64,000 bases of DNA from Lachnospiraceae bacterium C1.1 (GTDB lineage Bacteria > Bacillota > Clostridia > Lachnospirales > Lachnospiraceae), in assembly GCA_030434875.1 (NCBI GenBank), contig JAUISW010000001.1, positions 1,561,501-1,625,500 on the forward strand, given 5' to 3'. Below, piece after piece: positions 21,233 to 30,903 of this stretch (within the stretch, counting starts at the first letter, position 1; every line of letters begins with the position of its first letter). The position numbers and the translations under genes were made by a program. The notes beneath the pieces were generated by a model. It did no database searches. It was not told where the DNA came from and worked only from the letters and a program-made list of their open reading frames with translations.

Positions 21233-22294
21233 TTAATAGGGTCTCTCGTCCAGAATCTCCTGTGTAAGAATAGTGACCGGATACTCCACTCCGTCAACAG
21301 TAACACTTGTAACTTCTGGTCTTGCCGAATACTGATATTCTTCAATATAGGTGTGCTTATCGAGAGTCCCACCATCTTCCAGGGTTTTGACCATCGAAGC
21401 AAGTATATCACCATAGAGCGGATTGCATTCAGTATCTACAAGAATAGTTCCGTTAAGTGTTTCTGTTAGCCCGGCTTTTGTGGTATCAAAAGATAATATA
21501 AGTATCTCTCCTGCTGCAATATCTGAACCGACCTTCTTTCCGGCCGCCTCAATGGCATCTCTTGCACCAAAAGCCTCATTGTCATTCTCGCAATAAACAA
21601 CATTAACATTGTCAAAGCGCTTGAGAATAGACTCCATTACCTCCTGCCCTTTAGCCTGGGTAAACTCTCCTGTTTCCTGTGCCAATACGTTCCAACCATA
21701 CTTTTTGGCAGCATCATCAAATGCCTGCGATCTGCCAATAGTCGCCGAAGCTCCCATGGTTCCCTGAATATCAACAATATTTACATCACCGTTATAACCT
21801 GTTTTCTCCAAATAAGCCTGCAGATATGCACACGCTTTCTTTCCTTCCAGTTCAAAATCAGAGCCGACGGCTGCAGTATAGAGAGAATCATCCGAATCAA
21901 CTCTTCGATCCACTATGATCACAGGTATCCCTGCATTTTCCGCCTCTTTTAACGACTGATCCCAGCCGGATTCCGTAATAGGATCAATGATTATATAATC
22001 CACATCCTGACTGATAAAATCACGTACAGCTTTGATCTGGTTTTCCTGTTTCTGCTGAGCATCACTGAATATCAGGTTAAAACCATTTTCTACGGAAAAA
22101 GCCTCCATAACCGAATTCGTACAGGATGTCCTCCAGTCAGATTCAGCACCGACCTGTGCGAAGCCAACAGTGATCAATGACTCATTTAATTCACTTATTG
22201 CCGCTTCATCATAGCCGAGCGACCCTGCACACCCTGTAAGAGCTCCCGTAACAAAAGTCAAAGCAAAAATTAACGCCGCTGCCTTTCTTTTCAT
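21233..22294 (-). CDS. Sugar-binding lipoprotein, YtfQ-like
   Basis: An extracellular lipid-anchored binding protein of the periplasmic-binding-protein-like I fold. The 353-residue protein has a signal peptide with lipobox LTGC (residues about 18-21), then VGFAQVGAESDWR, DAQQKQENQIKAVRDF, GWDQSLKEAENAGIPV and IQGTMGASATIGRS. These match the YtfQ galactofuranose-binding subgroup closely in pattern. The start ATG has GGGAGGG. A 248-bp gap from the sensor kinase gene likely carries its own regulated promoter. Confidence 0.9.
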   Translation of the reverse strand: MKRKAAALIFALTFVTGALTGCAGSLGYDEAAISELNESLITVGFAQVGAESDWRTSCTNSVMEAFSVENGFNLIFSDAQQKQENQIKAVRDFISQDVDYIIIDPITESGWDQSLKEAENAGIPVIIVDRRVDSDDSLYTAAVGSDFELEGKKACAYLQAYLEKTGYNGDVNIVDIQGTMGASATIGRSQAFDDAAKKYGWNVLAQETGEFTQAKGQEVMESILKRFDNVNVVYCENDNEAFGARDAIEAAGKKVGSDIAAGEILILSFDTTKAGLTETLNGTILVDTECNPLYGDILASMVKTLEDGGTLDKHTYIEEYQYSARPEVTSVTVDGVEYPVTILTQEILDERPY

Positions 22295-22542
22295 GTATAC
22301 CCTCCCAGATATTTACATGGTCAGGATAGTTCGGTCACTCCGATCATATGCTTTAGTCCGATAGAGTATATTTTAAGCCGAATCTATCCTCTCTTCCATG
22401 CAATTATTTAACATATAAGTTACTTTTATTCTTATTTTTATTTTTTATGTATGAAAAAAAGTAATTGAATTCCCCTGAAAAGTTAGATTTCTTACGAAAA
22501 TAATGAATACAAGTTGATTTTTTTCCTTAGTGAAAAAAATTA

Positions 22543-24015
22543 TTAATTAAGCTGCTTCGGAATAAATATCTCCACTTTCGTTCCTATTCCATATTCGCTG
22601 TTAACATTTATCCTTGTCTTTTCGCCATAATTTAATTTAAGCCTTTTTGTAACATTTGCTATTCCAAATCCCGAATTATCCTCAGAAGGCGCTACAGTTC
22701 CGTCGATCAGCCCCCTGACTCTTTCGAGATTTTCTGCCAGCATACCCATTCCATTATCTTCAACGACCAATTTAATGCTGTCCTCAACCTCAGCTGCCTT
22801 AATGACTATCTTGCCGCCGCTTCTTTTATTTTTTATACCATGATAAAGAGCGTTTTCCACTATAGGCTGTAAAGTCATCTTTATCACCTTATATTTGTAA
22901 AGCATTTCAGGCACCTGAATTTCGTAAACCAGTATATCACTATATCTGAAGGACTGGATCTGAAGATATGCATCCACATGCGCGATCTCTGTTCCTATGG
23001 ATACAAAGTCGTTTCCTCCCGACAGAGTTGTCCTCATAAACTGTGAAAGGGATGTAACTATTCCTGCAACATCCTCTTTCCTTCCGTCCTCTGAAAGCCA
23101 GACAATGTTATCCAGGGTGTTATAAAGAAAATGCGGACTGATCTGATTTTGTAAAAGCTTCATTTCAAGTATTCTGGAATTTTCCTGTTCATGCCTGATA
23201 TTTTCAACCAGATCTGAAATCTCATGTGTCATTTTATTAAAGCTTCTTCCGAGTACGGCAATTTCATTCTTATCTGAATTACCGTATTCTTCTGCGTTTA
23301 TATTAACATTGAAATTTCCGTTGCCGACTTCCTCTGTCGCCTTAACAAGTTTTCCTACCGGTTTTGTGATACTGCTGGAAATGTAATATGACTGAAAGAG
23401 ATTAAAAGCGATAATAATAAGAAGAATTATAAACGAACTCATTATTATCATATTTTTTCTCTTATTAAGAGTCTGTCTTATCTGCTCCATATTTGTAGAT
23501 TCAAAATAAATATATTTCGTAATGTCATCCTGTACGAGGTCGGTTATGACGTATATATTGCTGTCAAGACTCTCCATGTCCTCGTCATAATGTCCGCCCT
23601 CTTCTATGGATGCATTGAGATTATCTACATTAAGCTGAAGTGTATCAAGAACCTTATCCAAAGAGACCAGCTGTTCCCTTGACTTTCTGCTGTATGATGT
23701 CTGACCAAGCTCCTTAAAGCTTTCTCTTGCATTTTCGATAAGCATATCAGGACCTATCATCTCAAGCTTTTCCTGAACATTATTTTTAGTCAGCGAACGC
23801 GCCGCCATCTGATAAGTTACCGAATTCATTTCCTCTTCAAATTCAATATTATAACTATTAGCCAAAGTAATATTCTGTGCTATACGGTCATAAGACATAC
23901 AAAGTCCCTGAAGCTCATAGATCAGATAAACTATTATTATGATCATCGGTATCAGACAAGCGGCACACATTATAGTGAGCCTCTTTTTTATGGATAAATT
24001 CTTCAAATTTAACAT
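22543..24015 (-). CDS. YesM-type sensor histidine kinase
   Basis: A membrane sensor of the Bacillus YesM/LytS-like His_kinase family. The 490-residue protein has a transmembrane helix at about 12-32, an extracytoplasmic helical sensor of about 140 residues, a second helix near 190-210, a HAMP domain, the H-box ISPHFLYNTLDNIVWL, and an ATPase with VEDNGMGM and GFGIANV. It starts directly at the stop of the response-regulator gene with no gap. It probably senses the sugar or the loaded binding protein encoded next. Confidence 0.92.
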   Translation of the reverse strand: MLNLKNLSIKKRLTIMCAACLIPMIIIIVYLIYELQGLCMSYDRIAQNITLANSYNIEFEEEMNSVTYQMAARSLTKNNVQEKLEMIGPDMLIENARESFKELGQTSYSRKSREQLVSLDKVLDTLQLNVDNLNASIEEGGHYDEDMESLDSNIYVITDLVQDDITKYIYFESTNMEQIRQTLNKRKNMIIMSSFIILLIIIAFNLFQSYYISSSITKPVGKLVKATEEVGNGNFNVNINAEEYGNSDKNEIAVLGRSFNKMTHEISDLVENIRHEQENSRILEMKLLQNQISPHFLYNTLDNIVWLSEDGRKEDVAGIVTSLSQFMRTTLSGGNDFVSIGTEIAHVDAYLQIQSFRYSDILVYEIQVPEMLYKYKVIKMTLQPIVENALYHGIKNKRSGGKIVIKAAEVEDSIKLVVEDNGMGMLAENLERVRGLIDGTVAPSEDNSGFGIANVTKRLKLNYGEKTRINVNSEYGIGTKVEIFIPKQLN

Positions 24016-25638
24016 TTACTTCCCTCTTGCCCTGTACTCACGGGTAGTCATCCCCTGAGTCTTCTTAAACATGTAACTGAAATAATGCGGATCCTTGTAT
24101 CCGACCTTATATGCAATTTCAGAACTCCTCATGTTAGTAGTCATCAAAAGCTCTCTTGCATGCTCCATTCTTTTATTTATCAGATACTCTATAAAAGTAA
24201 CCCCTACTTCTGATGAAAAGATGGTGGAGAAATGATTCGGACTGATATTAGCTATGGATGCCACAGTATTAAGTGAGATATCATCCTTGTCATAATTCTC
24301 ATCAATATAAGCCATGACTTTTTTAAGTATCACGCTGTATTTCTTAACTGAATTACTGTCACGCAGAGCAATTGCCCCTTCAAGTCCACGTTCCAGATAT
24401 GCCTGAGCATCTTTATAATTATTGATGCTTTTTATTGCCGCATTGATATCCTCGAATTCCTCCGAAACATCCGAGGCCTTATAACCCAGATCCTGAATAA
24501 AGCTGATGGTCGCAAAATAAAGATCCATCGTTATATAATTCAGGAAAAGTATTGAATTTATATTTTTTTCTCCAAATGATGAAAAAACTTCTTTTATAAA
24601 GTGATGTGCCTCATCAGCCGATCCGCTTCTTAAGAATTTTTCATATACGCCCTTACTCTTTTCATTCGATGCGACCATTGATACATCGACATCGATATTA
24701 TCAGTACCCGGACTGCTTATTTCATTAGCATATATAACCTGATTAGGTTCTTTGAAATATCTGTAGGAAAATGCCCTATTGGCATCATCATAGGATTGTC
24801 CGAGGCTGCTCAGCCTGTTGACCGGTGTTCCGACACCCACAAAATAATTTCCGTCCTCTATTGATTCTGCTGCTTCTATGATCCTTGCAATAGCATCATC
24901 GTCCTTTTTGCGTACTTTTTCCTTGCTTTCGCCCAGAGTAAGTATCGCAAAGCCTTCAGTACCTCTGTCAAAAAGATAGCAGCCATCCAGCTCATCTATT
25001 TCATCAAGTACCTGAGAGCCAAAGGCATTCTGCTTTTCAGAATAAGCATCTCCTGTTTCCCCCGGAAGTGTAAAGTTAAAAATGCTTATCTCGTAAAAAC
25101 TTGCTGTCAGATCCATATCAAGCTTTCTACCTGCCTCAAGAAGTTCCGGCATTGTCATCTGGCCGCTTACCAAAGCCCTGAAAAGCTTTTGCTGCTCTAT
25201 GGCATTTTTCTCAAGAAGTTCTTCCTTAGACCAGTCATCAAGCATAGATTCATTCTTTTTATTTTCCTCGATCTTTTTCTGAACTCCTTTTATAGTCTCC
25301 AACAGTTTCGGCGGTGAGATCGGCTTTAAGAGATATTCTTCGACACCTATTGAAACAGCCTCCTGGGCATATTTAAATTCGTCATAGCCTGACAGAATTA
25401 TTATCTTTACATCAGGAAGCTCCTTTTTTACAAGTCTCGAAAGTTCCAAACCGTCCATAAAAGGCATTTTGATATCTGTAACCAGTATATCCGGCTTTGC
25501 TTTCAGAATGAGCGGATAAGCAAGCTCCCCGTCACTTGCCTCTCCCGAAAAATCGATGTCTTCACTCTTCCAGTCGATATGCTTTTTTATTCCATCTCGC
25601 ATTATTTTTTCATCTTCTACCAAAAAAAGCTTTACCAT
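24016..25638 (-). CDS. YesN-type response regulator with AraC DNA-binding domain
   Basis: The partner of the kinase at 22543-24015. The 540-residue protein has a receiver domain (acidic LVEDEK, phospho-acceptor Asp in DILVTDIKMPFMDG, Lys in YLLKPISP), a long middle region and two C-terminal AraC helix-turn-helices (SLNTVASIANISPNHFSTIF and SSEIAYKVGYKDPHYFSYMF). The start at 25638 has GGGAGAAATTAAT; an earlier in-frame start at 25665 lacks a site. Its likely target is the promoter of the adjacent sugar ABC genes. Confidence 0.92.
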   Translation of the reverse strand: MVKLFLVEDEKIMRDGIKKHIDWKSEDIDFSGEASDGELAYPLILKAKPDILVTDIKMPFMDGLELSRLVKKELPDVKIIILSGYDEFKYAQEAVSIGVEEYLLKPISPPKLLETIKGVQKKIEENKKNESMLDDWSKEELLEKNAIEQQKLFRALVSGQMTMPELLEAGRKLDMDLTASFYEISIFNFTLPGETGDAYSEKQNAFGSQVLDEIDELDGCYLFDRGTEGFAILTLGESKEKVRKKDDDAIARIIEAAESIEDGNYFVGVGTPVNRLSSLGQSYDDANRAFSYRYFKEPNQVIYANEISSPGTDNIDVDVSMVASNEKSKGVYEKFLRSGSADEAHHFIKEVFSSFGEKNINSILFLNYITMDLYFATISFIQDLGYKASDVSEEFEDINAAIKSINNYKDAQAYLERGLEGAIALRDSNSVKKYSVILKKVMAYIDENYDKDDISLNTVASIANISPNHFSTIFSSEVGVTFIEYLINKRMEHARELLMTTNMRSSEIAYKVGYKDPHYFSYMFKKTQGMTTREYRARGK

Positions 25639-25809
25639 ATTAATTTCTCCCTCAATTTTATACAACCGTCCATCTTGTAGTATAGCAAATATTTGTTAAC
25701 ATTGCACGCAAAAAAAGACATTCTTCTTATTTAATTATATTTAAAATATTATCCACTTCTTATAAAATTATAGTAGATTTTTATAAAAGCACTTACGAAG
25801 GGAGAAATC

Positions 25810-26931
25810 ATGGCTGGCTCAAAAGTTTATTTTACCGATTTCAGGACAACTATCGGTACATCACTCACTGTTAAGCTTCAAAGACTTATAAAAAAAGCAG
25901 GAATTGAAAGCATTGATATGGAGAAAAAATTCGTTGCCATAAAAATGCATTTCGGGGAACTTGGAAACTTATCTTATTTAAGACCTAATTATGCAAAAGC
26001 TGTTGCAGATGTCGTAAAAGAACAGGGAGGACTTCCGTTCCTCACCGATTGTAATACACTTTATCCGGGCTCAAGAAAACATGCTCTTGAGCATCTGGAC
26101 TGTGCAAATATCAACGGATTCAACACGATAACAACAGGATGTCAGATAATAATCGGCGACGGTCTCAGAGGAACAGATGATATCGCTGTTCCGGTCCCGA
26201 CAGCAGAATTCTGTAAAGAAGCCTATATTGGAAGGGCTATTATGGATGCTGATGTATTTATTTCACTCACTCATTTCAAGGGACATGAAGCCACAGGCTT
26301 TGGCGGAGCTCTAAAAAATATAGGAATGGGCTGCGGAAGCCGTGCCGGAAAGATGCAGCAGCACAAAAGCGGGCATCCGGAAGTTATCGAAGAACTTTGC
26401 CGAAATTGCGGACGATGTGCAAAAGAATGCGGATCTGATGCAATAAAATACATCAATAACAAAGCCCATATCGATCAGGAGCTGTGTAAAGGCTGTGGTC
26501 GATGTATAGGTGCCTGTGTCTTTGACGCAATAGTTAACAGAAATGAAGACGCCAATGAAATGTTGGGAAGAAAGATGGCTGAATACGCAGCCGCTGTATG
26601 CATGGGAAGACCATGTTTCCACATAAGTCTTGTCAGAGACATCTCTCCTAACTGCGACTGTCATGGCGAAAATGATACTCCTATCCTTCCGGATATCGGA
26701 ATTTTTGCTTCTTTTGACCCCGTAGCTCTCGACCGTGCATGTGCTGATGCCTGCCTTAAAGCAAGCCCCATGCCGAACAGTCAGCTTTCGGATAATCTTG
26801 CAAGCCCCGGATGGCATCATCATCACGACCACTTCTTCGATTCCAACCCGAATATCCGTTGGAAGGAAACCTTAGAACAGGCAGAAAAAGTCGGTCTCGG
26901 CACACAAGAATATGAATTGATCAAAATGTAA
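25810..26931 (+). CDS. DUF362 protein with two 4Fe-4S ferredoxin clusters
   Basis: A 373-residue cytoplasmic protein of the DUF362 family, with a DUF362 domain over about residues 1-170 and 215-350 and an inserted ferredoxin pair at about 196-250. The cluster ligands are CRNCGRCAKEC and CKGCGRCIGAC. A conserved FKGHEATGFGGALKNIGMG lies before them. The biochemical role is unknown; an electron-transfer or metal-centre task is inferred. The ATG has GGGAG upstream and the gene is monocistronic, ending in a strong terminator shared with the PHP gene. Confidence 0.88.
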   Translation: MAGSKVYFTDFRTTIGTSLTVKLQRLIKKAGIESIDMEKKFVAIKMHFGELGNLSYLRPNYAKAVADVVKEQGGLPFLTDCNTLYPGSRKHALEHLDCANINGFNTITTGCQIIIGDGLRGTDDIAVPVPTAEFCKEAYIGRAIMDADVFISLTHFKGHEATGFGGALKNIGMGCGSRAGKMQQHKSGHPEVIEELCRNCGRCAKECGSDAIKYINNKAHIDQELCKGCGRCIGACVFDAIVNRNEDANEMLGRKMAEYAAAVCMGRPCFHISLVRDISPNCDCHGENDTPILPDIGIFASFDPVALDRACADACLKASPMPNSQLSDNLASPGWHHHHDHFFDSNPNIRWKETLEQAEKVGLGTQEYELIKM

Positions 26932-26935
26932 TATT

Positions 26936-26970
26936 AAAAGCCCATGGTTCTTTCATGCCATGGGCTTTTT
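26936..26970. terminator. Bidirectional terminator between convergent genes
   Basis: A perfect AAAGCCCATGG/CCATGGGCTTT stem with a ten-base loop, T-runs on both strands, between the DUF362 gene and the PHP gene. Confidence 0.9.
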
Positions 26971-26980
26971 CAAATAAATC

Positions 26981-27844
26981 TTATCTATTAAAAAGTTCTG
27001 TTACTGTAAGTGCATCTTTATAGACGGTTTCACCGAAAGCATTGAGTTCTCCCGGTATTACCTTTTTATTTCTCCCATGATAATCACTCCCGCCGCTTAC
27101 AAAGAGCCCATTTTTCTTTGCCCTGTCCAAAAGGAACTCTATCTCTTCTTTTTGATATAGTGAATACCAGCATTCAAGTCCTTTAATACCCTCTCCTATC
27201 AAAAGTTTCAATCTGCTGTCAAATTCATCTGCCGTAAGATGTCTTTCATTAATACCTCCAAGCGGATGTGCCCAGACAGGAACTCCGCCTGACATAAGGA
27301 TACCCGAAACTGCATCATCAGATGGAATTCTCGTGCTTGTAACGTCATTGGGATCCTTTTTATCATCTATATAATTTTCTATAGCTTCCTTTTTATCCGT
27401 TGCATAACCATGTTTTATGAGAAGCTTTGCAATATGAGGCTTACCTGTACTCGTAAGTGACCTGAGATAGTCATATTCCTCTTCAGAAAATACTATTCCA
27501 TGATCTTTTTTCAGATGATCAAGTCTTTTTTCCAGCTTTTCTATTCTCATGAAATGACCCTCACTTATGGCCATTCGAAAATCCCAGTCTTTTTCATTAC
27601 AATTATAACCTAAAATATGAACCTTGCCATTGTCAGTAGTTCTGCAGGAAAATTCGATTCCCGGTATGTAGACCATATCATCGGGGACGATCTTTTTAAC
27701 AGCCATTGCTCCTTCTATAGTATCGTGATCAGTTACAGAAAAATACTTTATCCCTTCTTTTCTCAAACGTTCAATAAGTTCATATTCCGAGTCCGTTCCG
27801 TCGGAATATTTTGTATGCATATGTAAATCTATTCCTCCGTTCAT
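26981..27844 (-). CDS. PHP domain phosphoesterase
   Basis: A 287-residue polymerase-and-histidinol-phosphatase domain protein, similar to the YciV/RNase AM group that removes 3' phosphates from nucleoside bisphosphates or trims RNA 5' ends. Metal-binding motifs are DLHMHTKYSDGT at residues 6-17, TDHDTIEG near 40, the glutamate in PGIEFSCR, HPLGG near 190 and GSDYHGRN near 257. It is a single gene. The precise substrate is inference from family. Confidence 0.85.
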   Translation of the reverse strand: MNGGIDLHMHTKYSDGTDSEYELIERLRKEGIKYFSVTDHDTIEGAMAVKKIVPDDMVYIPGIEFSCRTTDNGKVHILGYNCNEKDWDFRMAISEGHFMRIEKLEKRLDHLKKDHGIVFSEEEYDYLRSLTSTGKPHIAKLLIKHGYATDKKEAIENYIDDKKDPNDVTSTRIPSDDAVSGILMSGGVPVWAHPLGGINERHLTADEFDSRLKLLIGEGIKGLECWYSLYQKEEIEFLLDRAKKNGLFVSGGSDYHGRNKKVIPGELNAFGETVYKDALTVTELFNR

Positions 27845-27888
27845 ATTTCCACCTCTCTTTTATTATCAAAATCTATAGTATTTGCGGT

Positions 27889-28139
27889 GTTACTGTTCAC
27901 AGGCAAACTGCGCACTCCGCTACTCTGTACGCTATTTCACTAAGTGCTGAAGCACTAAGTGAAATATGTGTGCGCAGTTATGCCACAATAACTTTGACTG
28001 AACACTGGGTTTTGCCCATTGCCGTATGCGCATAATACTTAGCGAAGCAAAGCTGAGCTTAGTATATGCCACACAGAGGGGGCAATCTTAAATGGCAAAA
28101 CCCGTTACTGGAGCACGCTGTAGGCGTGTGAACAGTAAC
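27889..28139. mobile_element. MITE-like element, 251 bp, with 8-bp target duplication
   Basis: The ends are a perfect 13-bp inverted repeat (GTTACTGTTCACA) that extends imperfectly to about 30 bp (24 of 30 matching). The direct repeat TTTGCGGT abuts both ends (27881-27888 and 28140-28147). Inside are nested palindromes: CTGCGCAC/GTGTGCGCAG, a 15-bp ATTTCACTAAGTGCT stem, a GGGTTTTGCC/GGCAAAACCC pair and an ATACTTAGC/GCTTAGTAT pair. No coding region is present. The transposase family that moves it is not in the window; an 8-bp duplication is seen in several families, so I do not name one. Confidence 0.85.
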
Positions 28140-28179
28140 TTTGCGGTTTATACCAAAATGTATACTTGAGCCATATCTC

Positions 28180-28208
28180 TTGAAAAGCCCCTCCAATAAA
28201 AGTAAAAT
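28180..28208 (+). promoter_or_regulatory. Promoter of the zinc-ribbon/SPFH pair
   Basis: TTGAAA, a 17-base spacer and TAAAAT lie 37 bp before the start codon at 28245, just outside the MITE. Confidence 0.65.
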
Positions 28209-28244
28209 TAACATATAAAATAATATGAGGAGGAGAATTCAATT

Positions 28245-29495
28245 ATGCCTGACAATACAGCTTATCAGTGCCCGAATTGTACCGGACCTCTGCATTTCAA
28301 TGCCAAAGTCGGCAAACTCACATGTGATTATTGTTTAAGTGAATTTGATACCGAAGAGATACAAAAACTCTATGCAGGTAAAAATGCAGAAGCCGCTGCC
28401 GCTGAGGCAACTGAGCGTGAATGGGGTGATGATGCCGGAAATATGAGTGCATATACCTGTTCGACCTGCGGAGCTGAACTTATCTGTGAAAAAGAAACCG
28501 CAGCCACAAGCTGTCCCTATTGCGGAAATCCTACAATAATCCCCGGACAGTTCAAAGGAACAGACAGACCTCATTACTGCATACCTTTTAAACATGAGAA
28601 AAAAGATGCAGTCAACGCTCTCAATAACTATTATAAAGGAAAATTACTTTTACCGAAATCCTTTATTTCAACAAATCATATAAATGAGATACAGGGTGTA
28701 TATGTTCCGTTCTGGCTTTTCTCCGGAACAGCTTCAGGAAGCGGCGTTTACGATGCAGTCCGTGAAAGTCGTCACAATCGCGGAAATGATGAAGTCATTG
28801 TGGAAAAACACTATGAAGTCATCCGTGAAGGAACACTTGATTTCGATAAAATCCCTGTAGATGCATCGACAAAAATGGATGATGCTCTCATGGATTCCAT
28901 AGAACCATTTAATTATAAAGAATTAAAGCCTTTTGCCATGGAGTATCTACCGGGCTTCCTTGCAAATAAGTATGATGTCTCAAAAGAAGAATCAATGCCA
29001 AGAGCAAGAGACCGTGCCGATAAATCTATAGAAATGGAACTCAGAAATTCCGTAAGAGGATTTGATTCCGTAAACACCAGAACACACAATGAAAGTTTTC
29101 AGGGTAAAAAGATCGAATACGGCATGCTTCCCGTATGGCTTCTGAATACCCACTGGAACGGAAAAGATTTCATGTTTGCCATGAACGGACAGACCGGAAA
29201 GATGACCGGTAATCTTCCGATATCGGGCGGTAAATTTGCAGCCTGGATCATAGGCGTATTCTTAGCGGCCATGATCCTCTTCAATCTTTTAATGAATGAC
29301 ATGGGTATTGCATTTATAGGCGGCGCGATCATCACGGCAATCGTCGCATTTGTTCTTTATTCAAGTATGAAACCGGTCGCAGTGGCAAGTTCTGCGGGTG
29401 CTTATGAAGGGCAGTCCGGTCTGAAGCTATCAGTAAACAGTGAACGTTACACCCATACTACAGAAAGAGTCATCCACCACGAAAGAAAAAAATAG
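28245..29495 (+). CDS. Zinc-ribbon membrane protein, YdjG-like
   Basis: A 416-residue protein with two N-terminal zinc ribbons (CPNCTGPL...CDYC at residues 6-31 and CSTCGAEL...CPYCG near 72-95), a soluble middle domain with PFWLFSGTASGSG, and two C-terminal transmembrane helices at about 333-352 and 355-372. The pattern matches the TFIIB-type zinc-ribbon protein YdjG of Bacillus, encoded with YdjH and YdjI. Here it is followed after 41 bp by a YdjI-like gene, and no YdjH is present. The start has AGGAGGAG. A role in envelope-stress scaffolding is inferred. Confidence 0.8.
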   Translation: MPDNTAYQCPNCTGPLHFNAKVGKLTCDYCLSEFDTEEIQKLYAGKNAEAAAAEATEREWGDDAGNMSAYTCSTCGAELICEKETAATSCPYCGNPTIIPGQFKGTDRPHYCIPFKHEKKDAVNALNNYYKGKLLLPKSFISTNHINEIQGVYVPFWLFSGTASGSGVYDAVRESRHNRGNDEVIVEKHYEVIREGTLDFDKIPVDASTKMDDALMDSIEPFNYKELKPFAMEYLPGFLANKYDVSKEESMPRARDRADKSIEMELRNSVRGFDSVNTRTHNESFQGKKIEYGMLPVWLLNTHWNGKDFMFAMNGQTGKMTGNLPISGGKFAAWIIGVFLAAMILFNLLMNDMGIAFIGGAIITAIVAFVLYSSMKPVAVASSAGAYEGQSGLKLSVNSERYTHTTERVIHHERKK

Positions 29496-29536
29496 TATAA
29501 AAAAACAAATTATATAATAGAGTAAAGGAGAAAGAT

Positions 29537-30886
29537 ATGGGATTAATTAAAGCAATTACAGGTGCAGCCGGCGGAGTAATGGCAGATCAGTGGAAAGAGT
29601 ATTTCTACTGTGATTCCTTGGACGTTGATACTATGGTCGTAAAAGGTCATAAAAGAACCAGCGGACGCTCCTCCAATACAAAAGGCGTAGATAATATCAT
29701 TACAAACGGTTCCGTTATCGCTGTAGCAGACGGACAGTGTATGATCATCGTAGATCAGGGTAAAGTTGCCGAAATCTGTGCAGAACCCGGAGAGTTCACC
29801 TATGATTCATCTACCGAGCCCACAATTTTCAGCGGCAATCTCGGTGAAAACATATTGGAAACCTTCAAAAACATCGGAAAACGTTTCACTTTCGGCGGTC
29901 AGGCTCCCAAAGACCAGAGAATTTACTATTTCAATACCAAAGAGCTTACCGGAAATAAATACGGCACAGCCAATCCGGTTCCTTTCCGTGTAGTTGACAA
30001 CAATATCGGTCTTGATGTCGATATCTCCGTTAAATGCTTCGGAGAATACAGCTTCCGTATCATGAACCCTATACTTTTCTATACCAATGTATGTGGAAAT
30101 GTTGAAGAGGATTATACAAGAGATAAACTTGATGGTCAGTTAAGAAGCGAACTCCTGACAGCACTTCAGCCCACATTTGCAAGAATTTCAGAAATGGGCA
30201 TCCGCTACTCTTCTCTTCCCGGACACACCGGTGAAATGGCAGATATCCTGAATGAAGAGCTCTCCAAAAAATGGCGTGATCTTCGCGGTATCGAAATAGT
30301 TTCTTTCGGTGTATCTTCAGTAAAAGCTTCTGAAGAAGACGAGAAGATGATCAAGGAACTTCAGAGAAATGCAACCTTCAGAAATCCCAACATGGCTGCT
30401 GCACAGCTCGTAGGCGCACAGGCACAGGCTATGCAGGATGCTGCTAAAAATACAAGTGCAGGTGGTGCAATGTTTGGTTTCGCAGGCATGAACATGGCTT
30501 CACAGGCAGGAGGCATGAATGCCCAACAGCTCTTCCAGATGGGTCAGCAGCAACAGGCACAGCAGCCCCAGATGCAGCAGTCTCAGATGCAGCAGTCAGC
30601 TCCTGCAGCAGGTACATGGACATGCCCTGTTTGTCATAAACCTGTTAGTGGTAACTTCTGCCCTGACTGCGGCGGCAAGAAACCCGAACCTGCAGGTAGC
30701 TGGAAATGCACAAAATGCGGCACAGAGAATTCAGGCAAATTCTGCCAGAACTGCGGAGAAAAGAAACCTGCCGGAGTTCCACAGTATAAGTGTGACAAAT
30801 GTGGATGGGTTCCTGCCGATCCCACTAATCCGCCTAAATTCTGTCCTGAGTGCGGCGATCCTTTCGGCGATGAGGATATCGTTTGA
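29537..30886 (+). CDS. SPFH-domain protein with C-terminal zinc ribbons, YdjI-like
   Basis: A 449-residue protein with a virion-core/SPFH domain at about residues 20-260, a helical linker, a Gln/Met-rich stretch near 325-360, then three zinc ribbons: CPVCHKP...CPDCGG, CTKCGTE...CQNCGE and CDKCGWV...CPECGD. In Bacillus subtilis the homologue YdjI is reported to link the phage-shock protein PspA to the membrane. No pspA/liaH gene lies in this window. It has GGAGAAAG before the ATG and forms an operon with the preceding gene. Confidence 0.85.
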   Translation: MGLIKAITGAAGGVMADQWKEYFYCDSLDVDTMVVKGHKRTSGRSSNTKGVDNIITNGSVIAVADGQCMIIVDQGKVAEICAEPGEFTYDSSTEPTIFSGNLGENILETFKNIGKRFTFGGQAPKDQRIYYFNTKELTGNKYGTANPVPFRVVDNNIGLDVDISVKCFGEYSFRIMNPILFYTNVCGNVEEDYTRDKLDGQLRSELLTALQPTFARISEMGIRYSSLPGHTGEMADILNEELSKKWRDLRGIEIVSFGVSSVKASEEDEKMIKELQRNATFRNPNMAAAQLVGAQAQAMQDAAKNTSAGGAMFGFAGMNMASQAGGMNAQQLFQMGQQQQAQQPQMQQSQMQQSAPAAGTWTCPVCHKPVSGNFCPDCGGKKPEPAGSWKCTKCGTENSGKFCQNCGEKKPAGVPQYKCDKCGWVPADPTNPPKFCPECGDPFGDEDIV

Positions 30887-30903
30887 GCCATGATTAAATA
30901 AAA

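Noticed and set aside
27811..28035. ORF on the plus strand across the MITE end
   Set aside because: It starts inside the PHP gene and ends in the palindromes of the element; no homology or ribosome site.
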